Source: Talaromyces rugulosus
Taxonomy: Eukaryota; Ascomycota; Eurotiomycetes; Eurotiales; Trichocomaceae
Direction: 5' to 3'
Length of the DNA stretch: 64,000 nt
Assembly (NCBI RefSeq): GCF_013368755.1
Contig: NC_049565.1
Span: 2,356,001 to 2,420,000, forward strand
Below, one piece after another: positions 34,543-46,136 of this stretch. A program made the translations under genes and the position numbers. The notes under the pieces are model-generated. The model was given only the letters and a program-made list of their open reading frames with translations. It was not told the DNA's origin and did not search any database. The first letter of the stretch is position 1. Every line of letters begins with the position of its first letter.

Positions 34543-34652
34543 GTTTCGTATTGATTTCCCCGTCCTTGGTTCCTCGCTATTGCGGAGCTGATCGTACATG
34601 TTTGTTATATAGATATGCCGTGAATAGTATTACACCAAATAAATTGAACGTA

Positions 34653-36909
34653 TTACCGCCGTTGATCCGACAAGAAAAAAGGAAAATCCGTATTCGCTAG
34701 CCCCTCTCCGCTAGGCGCAAGCAGGTCGTAGCCCATACCCAGAGTCCACAGCTCTTCGTCTTGAAAATCCCAATTCTCGTACGACGAGGACATATCCGAT
34801 ATGGGCTGCAACGGGTATGTATAGTTTGAATTCGACGGGGTATCTGCATCAAAAACGATTCCCTGCTGTTGTGGCGGCGGCTGCTGCTGCTGCTGCTGGT
34901 TCTCTAGCATGTATGAAGATGTGGCTGTTTGCTGATTCGGGGACATCATCATCCAAGTGGACGAAGAAGGTCGATTGCGATCCATTTCCAAGGCCCTGTT
35001 GTTCCACTGTAACTGCGAATTCCCCTGTGCAGAAGCAGTATCCAGCTGGTACACTTTTTTCTGATCAGCCCGCGAAGCCTGCTTGAGTATGCGGTCGAAT
35101 CCATTGGCCATGCTAAACACCATATGATTTGCACCAGCTTTGCAGCTCCGCAGTAACTTGATGATGCCCTCAATCAGTGGCCGTGTTGTTTCTGTGGGGT
35201 CTATGGTGATGCCAATGACGTGCCACCGATGAGCCATTTTCATGAGAAAGACTACTGCAAAGGCGATCATCGAGTGCAGGTACAGTGGCATGCCCACAAG
35301 CCCTTCACGAGATCCTGGTTCTTCGATAAAATACCGAAGCAGCGCATGAGACGCCTCGATGGCTCGCAGCGTCAGCGGCCGTAGGCTAGTCGGCAAATCC
35401 TGGAGATTCTCCAACGGCCGGCCGCGTAGAACGAGCGAGTGGAGCACTAAGTTGCTAAAGTGATAATGCAAATCGACTTCCCCCAATGGTAGACCAAACG
35501 ATTCAAAGGACTGCGGCGTTTTCCAGCGTTCTTTCCACATGCGCACGTCTTCGGTGAACCGTAAATGCGTCATGACGGAGGCATCGTCGCCGCCCATTGT
35601 TCGCTTGGGCTCGAGGCCAAATGTTTCGAATGCCTTGCTCAGAATCACGAAGCCGGTGACCTGGGCGATAAGAGCCCGGTCTTGTGCCGTGCACCAGGGT
35701 GACTTTAAAAGCACTTCGTAATCCTTGATGGGCCGTAGTTCCGCCATAACGGGAGGCCGTCCGTACGCAATACTGGACTGGTGGTCGAGGACAAAAAGAA
35801 GATACCACAGTCTTGCCTTTTCAAGACACTCTCGTCGTACATCGTCGCTAATTTCCGGAGTGTGGAAGGCTTCGTAAAAGGCATGGTGGAGATTGAGCTC
35901 GGTAGCCATTCGGATACTCAGACCACTCAGTTTCCAGCTTAGGTCGGGCTGCCAGAGAGCAGCCACGCAGAGCCCGCGGATGTCGTCCAATGTGTGGAAT
36001 CGATCAAAAATGGCAGACGATACAAGTCCCAGGAAACGGCCGTGACAGGCCTCGTGGATCTTCTCGTACCCAGAGATATGGAGAGCACTGACCAGCATAA
36101 TGGCCGTAAACAGCACGGTCGATGAGGTACGCACTGTTTCCAAACTGGCATCGGGCGGGATGGAGGCAGAGAAAAGATGCGGCGACAGGAGTGTTTTGAA
36201 TCTATGCAATGCGTTAGACCAATCAATATAAAGCCCTGATAACATCCCAGACATACAGTTCGAACATCTCCTCGGCCTGCTCATACGTGATAACCTTTTC
36301 CGAAATCAGATCCGTGTCCATCCGTCTCATGCCGCCCTTTCGCCGCTGCTTCACGCTCCGTAGCTGACTACAAAGCCCGTTGAGTCGAGTGGCTTCAATC
36401 AAACTATGCATCGGTCCTGGTGATACATCTCGCTGCTCGCCCCTTTTCTCGATCCCAGAGCCCGGATCCTGCGAATTCTGTCGCGTGGACCGCGGTGACT
36501 GCACTGGCTCGACAATGGGCGTTTGCGCATATAGGTCTAGGGCGGGCATGTTAAGCTTTTCCAACATATCCTCCACGGCGCGCTCGATTTTGAAAATGGT
36601 AATGTTTGTCTGCTGCTGCCATCCTTCTCCGCCGACATCGCCGCCGACTGCTACCCACGGCCGCTTGCGAATACATTGCAGACCGAGGCGCACGCAGCGC
36701 GAGCAGCTGCGCATGTCGCGGTCGGCAGAGTCGCATTTTATTTTCAGCTTGCGGCATGTGGAGCATGCTCGGCCCTTTCGTGATGGTTGGATGGTGGCGG
36801 TGGTAGGTGTTGCGCCTGGGGAGCTTGCTCTCCGCTGTCGTTTTGTTGGCGGGCTGGAAGCGTCGGCCGTGGGGGGAGCTGCTGGCTCTGCAAAGTCGGC
36901 TTTCTCCAT
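34653..36909 (-). CDS. Zn2Cys6 transcription factor with fungal-specific domain
   Basis: Exons 36909-36257 and 36201-34653 on minus give about 733 aa. The zinc cluster is C49-X2-C52-X6-C59-X9-C69-X2-C72-X6-C79 (CSTCRKLKIKCD ... CSRCVRLGLQC), preceded by a basic KRQRR. Splicing joins EEMFELF to KTLLSPHLF, opening the fungal-specific transcription factor domain, with the RMATELNLHHAF and ARLWYLLFVLDHQSSIAYGR landmarks. A Gln/Pro-rich region and acidic/aromatic tail could be activating. It is divergent from the PdxA-like gene across a 1.07-kb promoter, so it is a strong candidate to be the local regulator of the PdxA / MBL / MFS genes. No orthologue name is claimed. Confidence 0.9.
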
Positions 36910-37975
36910 GTCGTCGGATACAGGAAAACCGACGGGCTTTTAAAATTCGAAATGCATTCCCCTCAACAAGATAATTGGAAGTTATTCGTGCAGAGCAGGT
37001 GGGCAATCGCGTCCACGAATTTCGGTCTATTCTAAAAGGGCTAGTTTCGGTCTAAAGTCCGGGGAACTTCTAGGCCCACCTTGATAGACTGGCCAATAAT
37101 AGACATTCAGATCTAGATGACATTCTGAGCAATGATACGCATGTTGAAGATTGTATTGAAGACATTGCTACTGGGTTTAACTTCGGTACCTTGATATGAA
37201 ACGGGGTGCTAGTTAGAGTATGTAGTATATTCTCGTCACTCATTTCTTTGAGGAAATATAAGAGACATCGGCAGATAAAGAGAGGATTTATCAATGGCGT
37301 TTACACATGTAAATTGTTACCTTATGGAGCTGTTTCCACCAAGCAAGAGAAATAATTGTTTTTTAGAAAATATATAGCCTTGATGACGCCCTAAAGAAAG
37401 CTCTCGATATACACGGTGAAATGCATTGCATGTACTCAGGCTCTTCTAGCCCTTTTTTGTCAATGCCACCCAGTAATTGGCCACCCCGATTCCCACCCAG
37501 ACATTATAAACTCTTCCTACAGATATTAATTTCCCTTCCCATGTGATAAACAGACTCTTTAATCCATCACGAGTCATTACACTCGGCGGAACGTCCGACA
37601 ATGAGCCCCGCAGCCAAACCGCGGAGAACCCGGCGTGGTACGGTCAACACCCGTCGGCCTCAGTCGGCATGTGGCCGACTCGCTTTTCTTGTCGGGGAAC
37701 TTGACCGGCTGATGATTTCTCCTGGTTAGAGGGGATCGACTATGCCGGTAAATGCCAGCTGAGTCTGCAGCAGGCCGCAGGGCATACGTGCCGATGGCTT
37801 TGAAATAACAAGTGTGCCCCGCGAGGTGGTTAACTGCATAACTCTATTTTGCTCTTGGAGAAAGCCCGAGCACCGGCATTTCAATATATCATCCATCCAT
37901 GTTGATAGCTTTCTCGACTATACATTAAAACCACCGCAGTAAGAGAGTTGGCAATATTTGATACAAAAATTCACA
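36910..37975. promoter_or_regulatory. Divergent promoter, Zn2Cys6 regulator / PdxA-like gene, with CGG-type inverted repeat
   Basis: Contains the perfect inverted repeat AGTCGGC (37662-37668) - ATGTG - GCCGACT (37674-37680), i.e. CGG-N7-CCG, the type of site bound by Zn2Cys6 dimers. Overlapping it is GTCGGCCTCAG (37653-37663), which recurs in the MBL/MFS promoter. Further CGG/CCG triplets cluster at 37580-37680. Binding is inferred. Confidence 0.5.
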
Positions 37976-39183
37976 ATGTCTCCGGTATGTCTCTCTTAAA
38001 GTACAATCTGTTGTTGTCCCAACCCTGTATAGAGCTGAATCGCTATACAGAACACAGTCTCCCGGCCTCGCATCGCCGTCACCTTGGGTGACCCAGCCGG
38101 TGTCGGTCCTGAACTGGCAGCCAAGCTCCTAGCCGATCCCCAAAATCGAGCGCGCGCAGACCTTATTGTGCTGGCCGACAAAAGCGAAGTCGAAGCCGCC
38201 GCCGCAGTCGCCCAAGTAAACATCCCCATCGCAGATGCTGCGGGGCCACAGAGCGTCAAGGTGCTAGACGATGGCACTGCTCCGACAACGCCGATTGCGC
38301 GCGGCAAGATTTCGATTGAGGCTGGACAAAGGACGTTGTATCAATTGCGGCGTGCGGTGGCTCTTGTTAACCAGGGTGAAGCGGATGCTATTGTCTTTAC
38401 CCCATTGAACAAGACCTCATTGCATATGGCCGGTATGCATGAGGAGGACGAACTGCGCTGGTTTGCCATGCATATGGGCCACGAGGGTGTGACCAGTGAG
38501 ATCAACATCATCCCAGGCCTGTGGACGTCGCGTGTTACCAGCCATGTCGGCATCAAAGACGTTTCAGGGCGTATCAACAAGAACGGGGTCAAAGAAGCTA
38601 TTAATCTACTACACAGCCTGCTGTAAGTGATCCTTGCCCGCCCGAGGGAAAAAAAAAGAAAACTCCAGTCTAACAGCAAAAAAAAAAAAAAAGCTCCGAC
38701 TCTGGCATTCAGAACCCGCGCATTGGCGTCTGCGCTCTAAACCCACACAACGGCGAAAACGGGCTCTTTGGCCGCGAAGAAATCGACGAGATCCGCCCTG
38801 GAGTGGCCATGGCACAGGAACTGGGAATAGATGCCAAAGGCCCCTTCCCATCCGATACCATCTTCGTCGGCCGCGCCAATTACGATGGCATCGTGACCAT
38901 GTACCACGACCAAGGACAGATTGCGCTCAAGGTTATTGGGTTTGACGGCGGTGTCACCGTGCAGGGTGGTTTGCCCGTTGTGATTGCGACTCCGGCGCAT
39001 GGCACTGCGTTTGATATTGCCGGGAAGAACATTGCGAGTGTCAAGAGCAGCCAGAATGCGCTGGATATCGCTATTACGGTTGCTACTCAAAAGGTGGCCA
39101 GAGACAATGCCAAGGCAGCGAGTGTTCAGATTCCTGTCAAGGCTAACGTGAATCAGGTGGAGGTTGCTGCTGTGACTGTTTAG
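37976..39183 (+). CDS. PdxA-family 4-phosphate dehydrogenase (PdxA2-like)
   Basis: Exons 37976-37984 (9 nt), 38051-38622 and 38694-39183 give about 356 aa. Splicing yields SRPRIAVTLGDPAGVGPELA, RWFAMHMGHEGVTSEINIIP, TSHVGIKDVSGRI, DSGIQNPRIGVCALNPHNGE, YDGIVTMYHDQGQIALKVIG and PVVIATPAHGTAFDIAGKNI: the full set of PdxA signatures, including the metal-ligand His positions (MGHEG, TSHVG, MYHDQG). PdxA oxidises 4-phosphohydroxy-threonine in B6 synthesis; the PdxA2 branch acts on D-erythronate/D-threonate 4-phosphate in sugar-acid catabolism. Fungi make B6 by the Pdx1/Pdx2 route, so a catabolic role is more likely. The third exon's acceptor lies after an A-run and lacks a good pyrimidine tract, but phase and homology demand it. 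Confidence 0.88.
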
Positions 39184-39554
39184 AGTTTTTGTGTTTTTGT
39201 ATAGATTTTTATGTGTATTTTTTTTCATTTGGTAGACGCATTGATGGTTAGAGCATTCTTAGACTTTCAATGTTATGTGATTACGATCAGAAGTCGGGGC
39301 AAGATATCTGTTTTATGCTGGCTTGCCACATGCAGTGTATTGGCATCTGTTTATGAATAGATCAATATGGCTTTCATATCATTACGCGTAAAATTTAGAT
39401 ATGTACGTATTTTTATAGAATGAGACACGCATGTGAACATTTGAATATGGACAGGTGGAAAAAAAAATTTCAAAAATTCAAATTGGTCTATTCTACTCCT
39501 ACATATAAGCACTCTACACCGACGCCATCTATATTGAACAAACTCAGTCCACTA
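39184..39554. other. Convergent intergenic region
   Basis: About 370 A+T-rich bases between the ends of the PdxA-like gene (plus) and the MBL-fold gene (minus). No gene supported. Confidence 0.45.
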
Positions 39555-40818
39555 TTAGTCAAATGACTCAACCCGACGACCTTCCTTCCACAAGCCCTCC
39601 ACAACGGGAATCTCCCGGTACCCTTGGCCGATGACATTGCCGTCGTTGTCGTACCGCGGCAATTCTCCAAGCCAGCCCCAGTGACATTTCTCCTTCAGAC
39701 CCTGCTCCTTCCATTTGTTGAGGTCTTTCTCTGGGCTATCGTTGAAGGTCGGCAGAAGATCGACTAACGAAGTGTCGTGAGACAAGCAGACTAGCACATT
39801 CGGGTCCGAGTCAAAGTACTGCTGCATCTTGGCAGTTGTTATCGTTGCCAACGCAGGGTCTTTGTAAGATGAATGCTTATGGGTCGAAAGACGGTAGAAG
39901 GCTGTCTTCTCCTTGTCGACTGTGGATGGATCAATCTCTTCATCGTGCAATTGAGGATGGTGGTCGCTGAAAAAGGCACACGGACAGGGCATGGGGTATT
40001 TTCTGGCATGTCCACGCAAGGCTGCCTCTGGAACGGTTTTGGGGAAAGGAATCCATTCGCTCGGCCGGAAGTCTCCAGAGAAGTGACAGATATCTCCACC
40101 GAGGAAGAGAAAAGTGTTGGGCGTGGTGCGGGCGAGAGCGCACAGATGGCCTGGCCAGTGGCCGGGAGTGTCAAGTAGATATAGAGAGCCGTCACCATAG
40201 AAGTCATGCGCCGGAAATGGTCCAATGTGCAGGTCCTTGCAGTCAATCTCTACGCACTTCCTTCCCTCAAAGTCCTCCGCGTTCAGGTTGGAAGTCGGGT
40301 TGTGAGGGTAGCCAGGGAAAACGCCGGTTCCCTTTCCGTAGCAGAGATTCGTCGAGTGAGGAAATAGATTAGGACTGCCCATGTGGTCCCAGTGACTGTG
40401 CGACCAGATAATATCGTCTGAGGTATAACAGTTAGCAGCGAAAACGAAAGACAACGAACTGGTGGTACGTACCAATTTCACCCAGCGACATTCCTTTTTC
40501 TTGCAGAATCTCAGTAACATCCTTGTCAATCCGGACACCGGGAATAGCATCTTTGATGCGCTGCAGCGTCATCGGCGGAGAGTTCCAGTAGTCTTTTCGT
40601 GTCCCCAGATCAAACATCGCCTTCTTTCCAAGTTTCTCGTTTTCAATCAGAAAGGCCATGGTCGTCACGCTCATGATCTCGTGTCCGGGCATGACCGGTT
40701 TCAAAAAGGCTTCGGCGTGCAGAGACATAACTGAGGTAGTGTCTACCATGCGCACGCGAACAGTGTTGTTCGACGGTGGCGGAGGATTGAGAGTTCCCAT
40801 TCCCACTGGGTTAGCCAT
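39555..40818 (-). CDS. Metallo-beta-lactamase-fold hydrolase, lactonase-like
   Basis: Exons 40818-40473 and 40417-39555 on minus give about 402 aa. The intron sits just before the metal motif: EI joins DDIIWSHSHWDHMGSPNLFP, giving HxHxDH (His122, His124, Asp126, His127). Later ligands are in LYLLDTPGHWPGHLCALART and the GGDICHFSGDFRPSEW region, with a downstream CAFFSDHHPQLHDEE. The layout resembles AiiA-like lactonases and related fungal hydrolases rather than true beta-lactamases. There is no signal peptide, so it is intracellular. It shares a promoter with the MFS transporter and faces the PdxA-like gene. A natural guess is opening of a lactone of the substrate being catabolised; this is inference. 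Confidence 0.87.
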
Positions 40819-41316
40819 GGTGTGAAGATGGTCGCAGCAAAAGCGAGATTGAATCTGGATAAGGTAGACAGAGCTTCTGTGTGTTCAATGATTAGTTAAC
40901 TCAACAGCAATTCGCAAATGTCCTCTTTATAGATGAGGGGTTTCAGACTGCCCGCACCGACTGGCTGGAATGCGGAGAAACAATCGTCGGCAGAATGCAT
41001 AACCATCTCGGCAAATCGTCTGCAGACCAGCCTAGTAATTTCTATTGGCGAGACGAAAAAAAGACTTCTTGTTGTCGCGAGACTTTTTCCCCCACGACCG
41101 GCGATGGTCGGTGATGGTCGGCCTCAGCGCGGTCGAGCCCGTCGGGGCAGGTCCGGCCTCTACGGGGCTGCTCCTTCCCCAGCTTTGCCTTTAGCGCATC
41201 CCGGGGCTGCAGATTCCACGTGATGGACGGCGATATATCTACCTCCTTGCCCGTTCTCTCTGATGGTTGCTGCCGTAGCTACCCTTGTTATGCCTTTTCT
41301 CAAGGCTCTCTAGGAC
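40819..41316. promoter_or_regulatory. Divergent promoter, MBL hydrolase / MFS transporter, with tandem repeats
   Basis: Contains GATGGTCGG twice with 10-base spacing (41103-41111 and 41113-41121) and GTCGGCCTCAG (41117-41127), the latter identical to an 11-mer in the regulator/PdxA promoter. CGG/CCG triplets are dense at 41095-41160. Likely regulator-binding region; inferred. Confidence 0.5.
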
Positions 41317-43173
41317 ATGACTCTCGTTGCAAGGGAAGTCGAGGAGGTCGAGATGGGTTCAGATCATGGCAATGCGGCCACCCAGCCACCCGTGGAAAAG
41401 ATCACCCCGATGGAGATCGAAGACGCTGCAGTTGTGACGGAGGATACCGTCCAGAAATACTCTAATGATGACGACGAGGCCATGAAGGCATTTGCCAGAT
41501 ACCAAGGCCCCCCGTTGGTTTTGGATGAAGCAACCAACAAGCGATTGCTTCGAACGATTGACTGGCATCTCATGCCCGTTCTGTAAGTTAGCTCGAGCTT
41601 TGAAGTGGAGAGAGGAAGTGCGAGTACTGAGAGGTTTGATAGATGTCTTGTATTCGGGCTCAATTACCTGGACAAAACCACCCTTTCGTATGCCAGCGTC
41701 ATGGGAATCAAGGAGGACATCCATCTGGTTAAAGATAATTACCAATGGCTAGGATCAATTTTTTACTTGGGCTTTTTAATTTGGGAGGTTCGTCTTAGGA
41801 CTTTCTCTAAGAATACTCCGAACCTCGGGCTTTTGCTTACTTGCTTGAATTATCTAGTATCCTACGAATCGCCTTCTCCAGGTTCTGCCACTTGCCAAGT
41901 ACTCTGCGTTTTGTGTTACTGCATGGGGAGGAGTTCTCGCGCTCTCTGCTACCCTGACCAACTTCTCGGGAGGCATGGCTATCAGGTTTTTCCTGGGGAT
42001 GTTTGAAGCTGCCAGCATGCCCGGGTTTGCTCTCTTGTCATCACAATGGTATACAGTCAAGGAACACAACTCCCGTACCGGTATTTGGATCAGTTCCAAT
42101 GGATGGGGACAGATTGTAGGCGGGCTGGTTGCGTATGGCATCTCGAGAAGTGTCAGTGAGCAGGGAGCTGCTCTCGCAGGATGGAAGATCATCTTCATTG
42201 CAATTGGCTGTTTTACGGTAAGCCTATTTCAGCATAGATACTATTATAATGTTGACGCTAATTTTGAGTCGTACCTAGACCCTAGTCGGGCTTCTATTCT
42301 TTTACGTCATCCCAGACAATCAACTAAATTGCCGATGGCTAAACGAAAGGGACCGCCTATTGGCACTCGAAAGAGTCCGTGAGAACGAGCAGGGCATTGG
42401 TAATACGAAATTTAAATGGTACCAATTTCGCGAGGCCCTGCTAGATCCTCTGAACTGGGCTCTGTTCGCGTACGGCGTGCTTTCGGATATTCCCAATGGT
42501 GGAATAACCAACTTTTTCAGTCAGTTGATCGAAAACTTTGGGTACAGTGCACAAGAGAGTCTGCTCTATGGCACACCCGGCGGTGCTGTGGTGATTGTTG
42601 CCTGTGTATCGAATGGGTTGGCTGGCGACTACTTCCAACAGCGGACGCTTGTGGCGTGCCTGCCCATGCTGTGTGCAAGTATCGGAATGCTTCTGATTAT
42701 TGCCTTGCCAATTTCGAACGATACTGGCCGTTTGGTTGGGTATTACATGACACAGGCGCTTCCAGCGACAGGTGCCACAGTTTTGTCTCTTATCTCGAGC
42801 AATATTGCAGGATACACGAAGAAGACCACAGTCGCAGCTCTCTATCTGATTGGGTATTGCACCGGTAATATCATCGGACCGCAGACATTCCGGCCTTCAG
42901 ATGCGCCTCGCTACGTCTCCGCCGAGGTCACGATTCTCGTGTGCTTTGGTCTGTGTATTGTCGATCTTTTGTTTATCAACTGGTGGTGTCGACGCGAGAA
43001 CAGGCGCAAGGCAGTTATTAGGGCTAGACCTGATTATGTGCGTCTGGAAAACCAAGGGTGAGTTATTATCTATTGATTCTGATGTTTTATCGTTGTGTTA
43101 CTGACTTGTTTCATTATTTAGCTGGCGTGATTTGACGGATCGAGAAAACCCCGAGTTTGTCTATTCTCTGTAA
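41317..43173 (+). CDS. MFS transporter, allantoate permease (Dal5)/anion:cation symporter family
   Basis: Five exons: 41317-41582, 41643-41787, 41858-42217, 42279-43057 and 43122-43173, about 533 aa, phases consistent. Family blocks: RTIDWHLMPVLCLVFGLNYL, DKTTLSYASVMGIKEDIHL, NYQWLGSIFYLGFLIWEYP, FFLGMFEAASMPGFALLSSQ, PALPATGATVLSL-type late helices and YTKKTTVAALYLIGYCTGNI. This ACS family imports carboxylates such as allantoate, pantothenate, nicotinate and tartrate. Twelve membrane helices are expected. Divergent from the lactonase-like gene, it is the probable uptake step of the cluster. The start could also be the Met at 41353. Substrate unknown. Confidence 0.9.
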
Positions 43174-43585
43174 AGTCATACACGGTATACTAGTCACAAT
43201 TTCAACGCAATATTTGAGACGGTGGTTTTTACTGCCTACAAGAGTAGACCAATATTGCATTAATATGACCTAAATCATAATCGAATAAACCATTAAGGCG
43301 CAACACAACAAGTTATATACAAATTGATGCATTTGGCCAATCATATCCCTCTAGCATGTAAATAACAGGACACTAGAAATCCGATGGAATTTCTAGAAGT
43401 CGATCAATCATTCCTTCAGCTTTGTCCGAATCGCCCGCCGTACCGATTTGGTTATCGCAAGATTACCGTTTAAAAAAAAGTCGCATGTTTAAGCTCTGCT
43501 ACCTCATCAGCTTGAAATTGATCTTTGCGGGGGAAAAAACAGGAAGCTATAAAATTCTGCTGGCATACTCCAAAACGCAGAAAGA
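43174..43585. other. Intergenic
   Basis: About 410 bases between the MFS gene and the GTPase gene, both plus strand. It is the likely GTPase promoter. No gene supported. Confidence 0.4.
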
Positions 43586-45480
43586 ATGCCTCGCGATCCC
43601 TTAATAGGGTTGGTTGGAAAGGTGATTTTTTACAAAAAAATATGAGCACCCCGCACCTCTCTAGCTCCGCGCGCTGACCAGGATTGATATATCTGTTGAA
43701 GCCTTCCAGTGGAAAGTCGACAACGCTGAATAGTCTGACGGATGCTTCTTCCAAAGTCGGTGAGTTATTAGACGCGCTGTTTATCTAGCCTGATTGGAGA
43801 AAACGGATATTGCTGACTCTTTATCGACTGTGCTGTATAGGAAATTTCCCGTATGCCCCTCCCTCTTCTTCTTCTTCTTTCGCCAAACTCAACTGTCCGC
43901 ATATTTGATGAAACAAATTCACTAATCGCAATACGATCCCAGATTCACAACCATTGACCCCCAAAGAGCGATCGGATACCTGCAAATAGACTGCGCATGC
44001 AAACGATTCAACGTATCAGACAAATGCAAGCCCAACTACGGCGGTTGTACCGACGGACGGAGATCTGTTCCAATTGAGCTGCTTGATGTCGCCGGGCTGG
44101 TTCCGGGCGCGCACGAGGGAAAAGGGCTGGGGAATAAATTCTTGGACGATTTGAGACATGCAGACGCTCTGATCCACGTCGTGGATGTGAGTGGTACGAC
44201 GGATGCTGAAGGTAGGGGATGCTACTACGATTGAGCATAGGTGCGCACATGTGCTGAATGGGGGAAAAATATTAGGGAAAGAGACTAGGGGATATGATCC
44301 ATCGCAGGATATTGTCTGGCTCAGGTCGGAAATTGTTCGATGGGTACAAGGGAATTTGATGGAGAAATGGTACTTTTTCTTCCTTGTCTGAGAAAAACTT
44401 TTTTCAATTGCTAATTTGACAAGGGGCTCGATCAAACGAAGACACGTCGCTCTAAGTACGATACAAAAGCCTCCGCTTCTTTGTCTTTAGCTGTCGCTAA
44501 TACCTTTTACAGAGGCGTCACCCGTGGAGACGTTGCAGAATCAATTCTCTGGTTATGGAAGTACACAGCAGACGGTCGCTCGATGTCTAGACCGTCTCAA
44601 CATGAAAGAACCACTTGAAGAATGGTCCAACGAAACTATAGAGAAGGTTGTGAACACCTTTATCGATGAAAAATTCCCAACGGTTTTCGCACTGAACAAA
44701 ATCGACCACCCAGACGCAGACAAGGTGAGATGAGAAAAAATACCTTCACAGTAATTCAGGCAACGGCTGACTTATTGCGACTCAGAACATTAGTAAAATC
44801 GCTCGAATGCAAGATCCGCAGACCATTATTCTCTGCTCGGCAATCTCAGAGGTTTTCCTGAGGAGACTGGCGAAACAGGGGTATGTCAAGTACATTGAGG
44901 GAAGCGAGTTTGTAGACACCCGAGAAGATTTATTAGAGATGGGCGAGCCGGATGGAGGAGGTCTGAAGGAAATGGACGAGAAGCTCAAAACGTATGTCTC
45001 TTCACGTTCTGTCTATGTCTGAAGCTTTACTAACTCTCTTTAGACGCGTCGAAAACTTGAAGGATATGGTGCTTTATAGATTTGGGTCTACGGGAGTCGT
45101 GCAATGTTTGTCACGAGCTGCAGAGGTTCTAGGGCTGGTACCGATTTTCCCAGTGCGCAACATCCACACATATGCATCAGGGGCCGGCTCTACCGCTGTA
45201 TTTCGAGATTGTGTTCTTGTCAAGAAGTGAGTTCAACTAAGAACCCTGTCGAATATAGCTATCATTGACACATCTTAGAAACAGCACTGTCGGTGATGTA
45301 GCACGGAAGGTCATGGGTGACGTCCCTATCGCCTACGTCGAAGGATCCGGAGGCACGCGGGTCTCTGAAGATGAAATTGTTGCAGTTGGAAAATACGATG
45401 TAAGTGAAGTTGAAGTATCTGTCCACGAGTTTGATTGCTGACTGGGGATTTAGGTATTGTCATTCAGAGTTGGCCGGTAG
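43586..45480 (+). CDS. YchF/Obg-related GTPase (archaeal-type)
   Basis: Eleven exons: 43586-43621, 43702-43759, 43841-43850, 43943-44211, 44276-44369, 44424-44455, 44513-44724, 44786-44991, 45044-45226, 45279-45399 and 45454-45480, about 415 aa. All phases agree. The P-loop [12 protein letters not shown] is assembled across the first intron. [14 protein letters not shown] (G2), [20 protein letters not shown] (G3) and ALNKID (G4) follow, and the C-terminus is TGS-like ([20 protein letters not shown]). It differs from the ribosome-associated Ola1 proteins and is closer to the archaeal YchF-like group. Obg-type GTPases mostly act on ribosomes or translation. A 10-nt micro-exon encodes GNF and part of the next Pro. 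Housekeeping role inferred. Confidence 0.88.
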
Positions 45481-45612
45481 CCACAATTTATTATATACCG
45501 AGAGATGACGATAGAAGTATTCTTCATGATTCACAAAGAGAGATATTCGACACGAACCAGCCTCCGACTGCACTAGAGGCGACGTTAAACACCCTTCTAT
45601 AGTCCACGAGAA

Positions 45613-46136
45613 TCAGTCACTCTCCGACGATTTTGTAACAAGGTAGAATTAAATTGCCAGTGACAAAAAAAAAAAAAAAAGAAAAAGCAAAGATAGCTTA
45701 CCCCGCCCTTCTCATCATTCATACCAATAATTGGTTCCGGAGCGTGCGGGTGCTCGTTTTTCGCCCTTTTGGTGCTCTGACGCAAGTCTCTCTCAGTCGT
45801 TGCTCCGCTCTTAGTTGCATCCGCAATTCCCTCATTTTCAGAACGCTCTTCCTCGCCTTTCTGCGCGGCCGCAGTCTCCGGATCGGTGATGTCGTTTCGT
45901 CTAACCCTATTGACCGCGTGGTCCTGTGTAGAGGTGCCCTTCCAGTCCTGAAACGGATGGCCCTTGACACCGGAACTTGTACTGCCTGCTGCTGCACTGT
46001 CTCCTCCCTTGAACCTGGCGCGAACGCTATTCGGTGTTGGAAAGGAAAACGGCTGCGATATCGCTTGGAGGGGGAAGACGTATGGCCGAGGCAGATGGGG
46101 AATTAGCGGGTATAGGATTGCGGTGGTTCTAGGCAT
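45613..46136 (-). CDS. Small protein, probably mitochondrial, unknown function
   Basis: Exons 46136-45702 and 45621-45613 on minus give about 147 aa. The N-terminal MPRTTAILYPLIPHLPRPYV then arginine-containing residues could be a mitochondrial presequence. The rest is polar and probably disordered (DWKGTSTQDHAVNRVRRNDI, then Glu/Lys-rich), ending PEPIIGMNDEKGG, a C-terminal motif I associate with small fungal mitochondrial proteins. The tiny last exon after an intron with a T16 tract is uncertain; an alternative acceptor gives an immediate stop, leaving about 145 aa. Confidence 0.55.
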
